A DNA stretch of 64,000 bases from the NCBI GenBank assembly GCA_021030915.1, contig JAGEMR010000008.1:248001-312000 (forward strand), read 5' to 3'. Of this stretch, positions 32,771 through 39,930 are shown one piece after another; the first letter of the stretch is position 1, and each line of letters opens with the position of its first letter. The notes beneath the pieces are model-generated. The model was not told the origin of the DNA. It made no database searches and saw only the letters and a program-made list of their open reading frames with translations. The translations under genes and the position numbers were made by a program. The DNA is from Astrothelium macrocarpum. Taxonomy: Eukaryota; Ascomycota; Dothideomycetes; Trypetheliales; Trypetheliaceae.

Positions 32771-34360
32771 TTAGATTTGAGGCTTCTGGGGCAAAACCTG
32801 GCTGTGCGTTCCTGACTCCAGAAGGGGATGAATGTATCTACAAACAGCTGGATGGTGGACGCGCCTTTTGTCAGAGCATACGGAGCACGCCATGCCTCCG
32901 ACGTAATTCATGGCCCTAAATCTTCGATAACGAAATTCTCCCAAGAGCACTCCAAAGACTTGCCCGCGTGGTGGGTGTTCAAAGATAACCAAACGTATTC
33001 CTGTGTCTGCGCCTTTGGCTACCTTTTTCCCGATCCAGAATCGATTGTTGGGAACAGCGTTTGCAATTTGAGTCACCAAGAAATGTGGATCGATTGTTGC
33101 CATCTGGGTTGCCATGAAAACCCGATTACCATTTACATAAAAAGGGCTCAAGAGCAGTGGATAAGTGGTCGCGTTGCTCGTTTCAGGCCATCGAAAGTTT
33201 AGCTTTGTATACGCAGCTTGCACAGCTTGTTTGGCATCTGCAAGCTTGATAAGCCAAGCGTGGTCGCCATAAGGTTGGATGCATTCTATTCCTGTAGGAA
33301 TGACACCCAGTATACTGCTTAGCATGTATGCATGCGGAATTCTATAAGGATTCATGCCGATTGGTAGCTTGAGGTATAAAAAAGGGCTGGCAACAAGTTC
33401 CTTGGTTGGTAAGTCAAAGGACGAACTTGCTTTTCGCAATCCAGCCGCTGGATCAGATCGTTCTTCAACTCGATGAGGCTCAGCATGCTCTGAACCTTTC
33501 TTTTTTGATGCACCAGACTTATTGAATTTCTGGCTAACACTCATGGAGGGCGGATTCAAGGCCCAGGCTGGTGAGTCGTCGTCAGGTTTCTCTATCCACT
33601 TTGCAACTTGGACTTTGGGGTCATCTTTGTGGAGACAGTCATGCGTCCAATGTCTGCCCAAACAAACATCGCATATTGTTGCGCTCATACCTTGAGGGAA
33701 ATTTTTTGGTGCTTGAAACCCTTGGGTCTGCCCTTTATTATCATGTTGTATCTCTAATTTCTCTGCTTTGGTGTCAAGGTTGCTGCTGGACTCAGCGGCA
33801 GGTCCATCGTCAGATTCGTCGTCAGATTCGTCGTCAGACTCGTCCTCGGAGTCGCCCTCAGACCCATCGTCAGATCCATCGTCAGGTTCGATAATAACTC
33901 CGTTGTTATATTCCTCGTTGGATTCGTCGGACTCGTCGCTAAACTCATCGCTAGAGGAGTCGTCGTCGTCAGATTCATTGTCAGATTCCTCGCCATCGCC
34001 AGATTCAACGTCAGATTCGTCATTAGACTCCTTGAGAGCTTCGTCGTCCGAGGTTTTGAGAGCGCTATGCTGGGATTCCTCGGAAGCTTCTTCACTATCA
34101 TCCTCGCTGTTAGAATGACCATTGGAAATTTCTAAAAAATTGTCTGGGGAGGTTTGGCTTTGGAGCTGATAGAATGAGCCCTCATGTATGTCATTCTTAT
34201 TGTTGTTTCTAAGAGTCTTTCTGGCCAATCCCGGATCTCGGGGAAGTAACGAGACAAATGGGGAGACGTTACTGTCAAAGTCAGGCTTTTTAGTCTCTAA
34301 GGATTGCTCGATGGTGCTTTGATAGACTGGCTGGTTGTTCACATTCGATTTATCAGTCAT
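32771..34360 (-). CDS. Unrecognised protein with acidic Ser/Asp/Glu repeat and CxxC...HxxxxC knuckle
   Basis: An open frame of about 529 codons from ATG 34360 (MTDKSNVNNQPVYQS); an upstream in-frame GTG is not used. Residues about 85-210 are a strongly acidic low-complexity block of S/D/E (SDDE, DESDDE, DDGSDDGSEGDSED units) encoded by an imprecise 12-15 bp minisatellite. A zinc-knuckle-like motif follows (ICDVCLGRHWTHDC), then a basic linker (KKKGSEHAEPHR). The C-terminal half is globular and mixed alpha/beta (SPFLYLKLPIGMNPYRIPH, GDHAWLIKLADAKQAVQAAY), with a second Cys cluster near the end (CSVCSDKRRVHHPAVC). The knuckle and acidic block suggest a nucleic-acid- or chromatin-associated role, or a retroelement Gag-like origin, but I recognise no family. 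It borders the gene-free repeat island. Confidence 0.6.
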   Translation of the reverse strand: MTDKSNVNNQPVYQSTIEQSLETKKPDFDSNVSPFVSLLPRDPGLARKTLRNNNKNDIHEGSFYQLQSQTSPDNFLEISNGHSNSEDDSEEASEESQHSALKTSDDEALKESNDESDVESGDGEESDNESDDDDSSSDEFSDESDESNEEYNNGVIIEPDDGSDDGSEGDSEDESDDESDDESDDGPAAESSSNLDTKAEKLEIQHDNKGQTQGFQAPKNFPQGMSATICDVCLGRHWTHDCLHKDDPKVQVAKWIEKPDDDSPAWALNPPSMSVSQKFNKSGASKKKGSEHAEPHRVEERSDPAAGLRKASSSFDLPTKELVASPFLYLKLPIGMNPYRIPHAYMLSSILGVIPTGIECIQPYGDHAWLIKLADAKQAVQAAYTKLNFRWPETSNATTYPLLLSPFYVNGNRVFMATQMATIDPHFLVTQIANAVPNNRFWIGKKVAKGADTGIRLVIFEHPPRGQVFGVLLGEFRYRRFRAMNYVGGMACSVCSDKRRVHHPAVCRYIHPLLESGTHSQVLPQKPQI

Positions 34361-35840
34361 GATAACGTCGGAAATCTTGCTGTTGGCTGGAAGTTTCACT
34401 GGCGTGGATACCTGGTGCTCAAAAGACAGAACAGGCGCAAAGCAGTTTTGGTTTGTTTGGCCAGAGAAATTAATGATAAAGAATTCTGCTATACTAGATC
34501 TATGGAGCAGGCGTAGCTTACATAAAACTCAAATTAACCTCACCAAGATTATTCGCTACTTTGTGACTATTTGTGACTCTGTTTCGGACATCACTTGACA
34601 TCACATGCTGTGCAATAAGTGTTATCGCCTAATGTGACCTTTTTTTCGAACCGAACTGAATCACATAGACTAACATTTTGATAAAGCTAATACAAAAAGA
34701 GTATATGTGGAGGTATCGAATGTGATATGGCGAGGCGGCGGCATTAAACTACACACAAACCGAGCTTCGACACCAATGTTGAGCACCGGATGAAGTCACG
34801 TGATCTACTAAAAAGAATGAAAAAGAGTACAGAGGCGCAGATGAAAATGAGACCAGAAGGGGTTGGTGGTAGTTGTTGATGATGAGAGGTGTGGTGGTGG
34901 TTGTGGTTGTTATTATGAAGCTGTTTCTTTTGTGTGCTGCCTAAAATAGTGGCAGCTGCTTTAGTCAGAGGGAGACTTGCATCGCCATTGTGAATGCCAA
35001 TCTGTACATTGGTTTGAATATCATGTAAAACGGAAAAGAGGGAAAAGAGGGAAAAGAGAAAGAGACTGATATGGCTTGGTTGGAAAAAAAAAGGGGGCAA
35101 GAAAAACGGAAAAGGGGAGGGTGACGAAAGAGACAGCGCCCAAGCGCCACCAGGTCACATACGGTACAACTTTAGGAGGTTTGTCACAGTCGAACAAACA
35201 GAAACCCTATCAACTCAGCCTTAATCGTTTTGAGTTTACGGTATTTTCTACATGGGTTCGAACTTCGCAAATGAGCGCTGAGAGTCGGCTACACAAGTTG
35301 CTGCTGTACTCGGCATCGCATACACAAAGCACGTCTACAATATTTCAGAATCACAAAAGCATAAGGCAATGTTTCGAAATTATTAGAGTTAATGAGATTG
35401 GTAACATTAGAGACTAAAGACTATTGGGGAGTTGTTGGTTCGGTTGCTATACATGTCGAGTGATAGCAAAAACAACCCAATCGTATTCTATTCTATTCTA
35501 TTCCATTCCACCCCTGCCCTCACCACTCCACCTCCACCTTTTTGATCCCCCTTGTATCCTCCACACTGTGTCTCCTTTGTGCTGCTCCTCCCCCGCAGGT
35601 TGTCCTCCACATTTCCACCGGGCTCCGGGCGGCGGGAACTACTCTTGGGATTTCCAATATCCTTGACTGTCTTTTCTAGAATCCTGTTTCGTAGCTCAAA
35701 CTGACGAATATGAGCTTTTCTTTTTCTTCCTCTATTTTTCATTGAGGTCTCTCTTGGCGATGTGAGAGACTGATGGCAAATGTCGATTTCGGCTTCTGAT
35801 GTGGCAAAGTGTTGGCGCTCGTAATAAACTGCTCTCCCCG
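34361..35840. other. Left flank of the repeat island
   Basis: AT/GA-rich sequence without a supportable gene. It holds GGAAAAGAG-type purine repeats near 35030-35060, an A9-10 tract at 35087 and a TATTC pentamer run at about 35480-35505. Short frames are low complexity. Confidence 0.5.
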
Positions 35841-36240
35841 GTACGGAGGGGATCTGCAATGTGCATTCCCTAATGGCCAAGATTTCCTCCTCTTTTTCTT
35901 TTTTCCTTTGTCTTCACGCCTTGTGAGGCATTCGACAGCCGTAGTAGACTGCTCTCTCCGGTACTGAGGGGATCTGCAGTATGCAGTCCCTAATAGCCAA
36001 TGGTTTGTTTGCTTCTGTGCCTCGTGAGGCATCTGTCGGCCGTAACAGACCGCTCGTAATGATGTAAGGGGATCTGCAATTTGCAGTCCCTGAGGGCCGA
36101 GGTTTCGTCTTTTCTGTCTCGTGAGACATCCGGTGATCGTAACAAACCACCCGTAGTGGTGTGAGGGGATCTGCATTTCGCAGTCCCTAATGGCCAATTT
36201 TTCTCAGCTTTCCTTTATGCCTTGAGGCATAAATGGTCTA
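35841..36240. repeat. Four diverged tandem units (about 97-120 bp) each with two stem-loops
   Basis: Cores at 35848-35870, 35968-35990, 36068-36090 and 36165-36187 share GGGGATCTGCA....TGCAGTCCC followed by TAATGGCCAA-like sequence. Each core contains a short palindrome (CTGCAGTATGCAG, CTGCAATTTGCAG and variants). About 30-50 bp on, each unit has a second stem: at 35918-35929 (weak), TGCCTCGTGAGGCA at 36018-36031, TGTCTCGTGAGACA at 36115-36128 and TTATGCCTTGAGGCATAA at 36215-36232. Between units the paired bases change together. A conserved AGCCGTAGTAGACTGCTC-like segment precedes the next unit. No coding logic is maintained on either strand. Confidence 0.85.
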
Positions 36241-36360
36241 TGATGGTGTCGGAGTGGATCCGTTGATCCATGGTGATGTTGCCGAAGGAGTGGGGACTTG
36301 GTCCCGCCGATGTGGATCGTCTGCCACAAGATGATGCCGAGATAGATCTGGTGATCTATA
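36241..36360. repeat. Run of three perfect stem-loops
   Basis: Directly after the tandem array: TGGATC-CGTT-GATCCA (36255-36270), GGGAC-TTG-GTCCC (36293-36305) and ATAGATC-TGGT-GATCTAT (36342-36359). Stems are 5-7 bp with 3-4-nt loops. They read as a continuation of the hairpin array with changed sequence. Confidence 0.75.
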
Positions 36361-36519
36361 AGAGAGGTGGTGTTGTATCGTGCCAGAATAGACAGTCTTC
36401 CAGTCCAAGCAGTCGGAATTTTCCCTTCCCAAGCAGTAGGTCCCGCCACCCGGAGCCCTCTTCCGTTGAGAGCCCCGAGCACATTCCAGTTCCCGCACAG
36501 TGTGTCCTTTCCTTGAGAA

Positions 36520-37200
36520 TCCGTCCCTCCAGACTCCACCCCTGCTAACATCCTCCACCCTCCACTCCACTCCCCGGTCCCCCCCGCCAATTTCCCCGCC
36601 GACTTCCCCGCCCAAGCAATCCGTTGTAGTTCCGCTCACTCCCGCAATCTCCCAATCCACTACCAGGGTACCCCCAATCCACCAAGTCCTTCCTAGCTTT
36701 TCCCCCACTGTCTCCAGTCTCCAGTCTCATACTGCTGTTGTCGTTGCTGTTGCTGCTGTTGTTTCTGCTTGTTTCTTTTCTTTCTTTTGTTTCTCTTTTT
36801 TTCTTTTTCATCTGTTGGCTATCTATTTGGCTCTTTCCCTTTTTTTTTTCGGTTTTATCCCATTCATTTCTCCTTCTTTTGACTTTGTCTCCTTTTTTTT
36901 TCTCTTTTTTGTTTTTTTTTTTCTTTGAGATTGTGTTCTCATCTCATATTGAATGCAAGTATGCAAGAACTTCTCGCGTTATTTCTCATCTGCCACTTTT
37001 TTTTTTTTTGTGATAGTGGCTTCCCGAGCTGTCAAACAAACCCATCACCATCCCACTCCACACCATCCCACTCCACACCATCCCACTGTCCTTTCGTCTC
37101 TATTCTCTCCTCTCCTCCACCCCCGCACCACGTCAATCCTTCCAGTCTGTTCCTCCGCTCCTCCTCCACTCCTTTTCACTCCGCTCCGCTCCGCTCGTTT
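36520..37200. repeat. Pyrimidine-rich low-complexity tract with 15-bp tandem repeat
   Basis: The plus strand is overwhelmingly C/T, with runs of T up to 12 (near 36995), TTTCTTTT motifs and CTGTTGTTG repeats at about 36735-36765. At about 37049-37088 a 15-bp unit CCATCCCACTCCACA repeats 2.5 times. At 37178-37196 the pentamer TCCGC repeats. Frames here encode only Ser/Pro/Phe-rich low complexity and are not genes. Confidence 0.8.
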
Positions 37201-37312
37201 GGTAAAACTCGTAACCGGCCCCCGAAGGACCATGGAGAGAGAAACTCCTCAGGCTACCCGGCGTGAGCCTTCATCGAAGTTTTTTCCGATCGATTGTTTG
37301 GGGGTTGCATCA

Positions 37313-37536
37313 CCAGTGGTTGCTCACTGGCTGCTCGTGGGGAACCGATTGATTTCACGGTAAAGACTAATCCCTCCAGAAATTTACCGCTAGTCCCGCG
37401 AGGGACCCGCTAAAAATAACTCACAACATGGTGATTGCAGCAACACCACAATCACCACGTTGTGAGGCGGTCTGTATGTCACACGCGACCTCAGTCGCGA
37501 GGACACGACAAGACCAAATGCATCCAATGGATGCAT
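37313..37536. repeat. Cluster of six stem-loops in 225 bp
   Basis: In order: CCAGTG/CACTGG (37313-37330), CGGTAAA/TTTACCG (37358-37389), GTCCC-GCGA-GGGAC (37393-37406, a GNRA-type tetraloop if transcribed), a 17-bp arm pair with one mismatch (37421-37437 with 37449-37465), CGCGAC-CTCA-GTCGCG (37484-37499) and the palindrome ATGCATCCAATGGATGCAT (37518-37536). Such a density of near-perfect inverted repeats is far above what random sequence of this composition should give. Confidence 0.85.
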
Positions 37537-37560
37537 AGATCACAATAAGAGCAAAGTACA

Positions 37561-37622
37561 CAAAAAAAAAAAAAGAACAACAACAACCGAAAAAAAAAGA
37601 AAGGGGGGGAGGGGAGGGGAAA
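37561..37622. repeat. Poly-A and poly-G tracts
   Basis: Runs of A13 and A8 followed by G-rich GGGGGGGAGGGGAGGGG, just beyond the stem-loop cluster. Several G3+ runs in a row could form a G-quadruplex. The A-rich part could be a degraded retroposon tail, but no target duplication is evident. Confidence 0.7.
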
Positions 37623-38117
37623 CATGCTTGCCACTCTCATACAATCTCCCTTCCAAACCCATGGGAGTAGCAGTCATGCTAGTTTGCTAGAGTTGTCTTG
37701 CGATCGCTAGATTCGCCCGCCATCTTGTCCGATTGGTAAGTTCGCCGTTTCGGTCGGTTTGTGGATTCTGGGGGGAGCTTACGGCTAGTGGTATTAGGAA
37801 AAGTCATCGAGCTTTACCTGCGGTTGTTCTTGCACAAACTTTCAAGGGTACCGGGGTCGTACAGCGGCGCTCGGGGTCCCAGCAAAACCCTCTATTGACT
37901 TTCGTCTCAAAGGTAAGTTGAGCCACTGCCGTGCTACTTCCATGAAAGTTGTACAAGTTCAACCGAAGGTGAAGGACATGAAGACCACAGCCATGTGTCC
38001 CACCACTCGATGCCTACTTGGTCGCCTCTGCTCGCCGCAGGTATCCACACATTGTCGTTTTTTGGGTCTTCGTCGATCGATCGATATGGGAGAAGGGGAG
38101 GGCAAAAAAAACCAGAC
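37623..38117. other. Non-coding part of the repeat island
   Basis: No gene or RNA recognised. Short frames only; CGATCGATCGAT occurs near 38078. Confidence 0.4.
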
Positions 38118-38371
38118 GGTTCTGGGAAAAAAACGCCCTATGGGTAGAGGGAATTTTTTTATTACATCCACCGCCTTTTCCAACACAAAGCCCTTTCCTT
38201 CCTGCCGCACACGCAACGCGCTCCTGCGTGTGATTATGTAAGATCTGGGATCTGAGAAAAAGCCCCTCTAGCCAGAGGAAGCTTTTTATTGTGTCCACCA
38301 CCTTTTCCAACGTAAAGCCCTGTCCTTCCCGCCGCACACGCAACGCGCCCTTGCGTATGATTATATGAGAT
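38118..38371. repeat. Direct duplication, about 127-bp unit, two copies
   Basis: Copy 1 is 38118-38244 and copy 2 is 38248-38371. They share TTTTATTacaTCCACCrCCTTTTCCAAC-like sequence, AAAGCCCT, CCGCACACGCAACGCGC and TGCGTRTGATTATRTRAGAT. Each ends in a stem-loop CACACGCA...TGCGTGTG (copy 1) or CACACGCA...TGCGTATG (copy 2). Minus-strand frames through both copies encode similar peptides, but the nucleotide differences are mostly non-synonymous, which argues against coding constraint. Confidence 0.8.
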
Positions 38372-38716
38372 TTGTATGAGATGACTATGACGGCCCCCAG
38401 CAAACCATCACAATTTCTGTTGTCCAATGTCAGCAGTTCAGCAGTTCAGCAGTGTCAGTCTTTCGCTCCTCAACCTCTCCAACAACCTCCCCCAAATGCC
38501 ATTGAACTTCTAAGAAGTTCAAGGCGCCTTAGAGCCACGCAACGGGCAGATGAACTCATACGTTTCATCCCAAGGTCTTATTAAGCTTGATTTACGGCCA
38601 CGGGCTGGACTTCAACGCGAAGTTTTCCCGTCTGCTTGGCGCCACGTACAACGGGCCGATGAATGAATTCCATTACATCCCAAGGCCGCTCCAAGTTACG
38701 AATGTTCGCAACTTGG

Positions 38717-38754
38717 CCCACTAACCACGACAGAGCACAAGCTTGTCTAGTGGG
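38717..38754. repeat. Stem-loop element, copy C
   Basis: CCCACTA (38717-38723) pairs with TAGTGGG (38748-38754) around a loop containing ACCACGACAGAGCACAAGCT. It shares arms and loop with copies A and B downstream; the last stem pairs differ by matched changes. Confidence 0.7.
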
Positions 38755-38802
38755 TGCAGTTTCATAGCTCGCATTTTGTTTCGTCTGTAACAGACTTTGA
38801 AG

Positions 38803-38915
38803 CCCACCGGCCACGTCAAGGCACGAGCTACTCGCGGTGGGTCCCTCACCGGATTTAACGTCCGGATCATCGGGGAGACGGCCAAATTACACGTCACAAT
38901 ATTAATGAATGCCCA
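38803..38915. repeat. Stem-loop element, copy A, with conserved tail
   Basis: CCCACCG (38803-38809) pairs with CGGTGGG (38835-38841). The loop has GCCACGTCAAGGCACGAGCT. A tail follows: GTCCCTCACC, then GGATCATCGGGGAGA and CAAATTACACGTCACAAT. The tail is shared with copy B. A further small hairpin CCGGA/TCCGG lies at about 38849-38866. Confidence 0.75.
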
Positions 38916-39120
38916 AGCGGACGTGTAAAGGTGGCCACTACAACGTGGGCGTAGCAAACACTAAATATCGCCAACGCGTGACAAGCCATCAGACAGCCAG
39001 ATCACATTGAAATACTGAACGAATGCCCAAGCGGACGTCCTTACATGTGGCCACTATGCAGGGAACGTGGGCGTAGCAAACACTCAATATCGCAATGGTT
39101 CACTGGCCATCAAACAGACC
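38907..39120. repeat. Direct duplication, about 114-bp period, two copies
   Basis: Copy 1 starts at 38907 and copy 2 at 39021. Both begin GAATGCCCAAGCGGACGT and share GTGGCCACTA, AACGTGGGCGTAGCAAACACT, AATATCGC and GCCATCARACAG. Small insertions and deletions separate them. No coding frame is conserved. Confidence 0.85.
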
Positions 39121-39836
39121 AATCCGTTAGAGATCGCAAAGGTTCCTAGGTCACCCACAAAGGGGTTTCCATAGAAGACCCTCGCTTTCCCCGTGCTCCG
39201 CAGAACCGAAAGGGCTCCTTGGCAGAGTTACCCGGTGCCGTCATCGGAAGGCCCCTTCTGAATTCGCGGATGATTGGCCTGTTATACCATCTCTTCTCCT
39301 TTCATTAGTCATCCAAGCTCTTCGACCATTGATGACTAATATTGATTCTTCACTCCACTTGAGCTCTGGACATTAAAATGTGTTTCAAAAAACTCCTCTT
39401 TTCGTCTGCTTCCTCGACACATCATCCCCGTCGCACTACTTTATCCGCTGTCCTAGGCTGTCTTTTTTTTCCCCTTGTGTTCATCCATTTCGGCCCGTGT
39501 TCAATTTGTATTACCAGCAGCCCAGCTCTTTCCCTACACGAGGATCTCTTGGCTCCCTCATCACCGAAGCGATAAGGGGTTCGTAGCCGGCACCACGTAC
39601 AGGTGGACCCTCCCACCGGCCAAAAAAGAAAGTAGCACGATTTGAACCAGGATACGTCCTTGATGGTTCACGAGCGTTTTGATGGATTGCCCGCCAGGGA
39701 TCGGACCTGGCGCCCCGAGGTAGGATCACAGGTACATTCGCCACCCATCATGACATGTCCCCCTAGGCTGGATTTAAGGTATAGCTTGCTTTGGCTCGTT
39801 CTGGAAAAATGCGAATGTCAAATCCGCGAACTTAAG
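39121..39836. other. Non-coding part of the repeat island, with a tRNA T-arm-like hairpin
   Basis: At 39690-39712 the plus strand has a 7-bp stem CGCCAGG/CCTGGCG around GATCGGA. Read on the minus strand this is CCAGG-TCCGATC-CCTGG, like a tRNA T arm and B box. No matching acceptor or anticodon arm is found, so no tRNA is called. The rest holds short frames only. Confidence 0.45.
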
Positions 39837-39930
39837 CCCACCAGCCACGACAAGGCCCAAGCTGTGAGGTGGGTCCCTCACCAAAATTGGATCATCGGGA
39901 GATGGACAAATAACACATTACAATGCGAAT
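39837..39930. repeat. Stem-loop element, copy B, with conserved tail
   Basis: CCCACC (39837-39842) pairs with GGTGGG (39868-39873). The loop has AGCCACGACAAGGCCCAAGC. The tail GTCCCTCACC, GGATCATCGGGAGATGGACAA and ACACATTACAAT matches copy A about 1 kb upstream. This is a dispersed, not tandem, repeat. Confidence 0.75.

Noticed and set aside
33768..34118. Plus-strand Ser/Asp-rich frame (SDSSSDSSSD)
   Set aside because: The antisense reading of the acidic minisatellite in the minus-strand gene; a repeat artefact.
35739..36197. Minus-strand 152-codon frame with repeated peptides
   Set aside because: The peptide repeats simply mirror the tandem DNA units, the frame shifts between units and substitutions do not look coding.
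35841..36240. CRISPR array
   Set aside because: Units are 97-120 bp, diverged and palindromic rather than identical short repeats with unique spacers, and the genome is eukaryotic.
38014..38427. Minus-strand frame with two similar 23-residue segments
   Set aside because: The differences between the two copies are nearly all amino-acid-changing, so there is no sign of protein conservation.
39640..39720. tRNA gene on the minus strand
   Set aside because: Only a T-arm-like hairpin is present; no acceptor, D or anticodon arm could be fitted.
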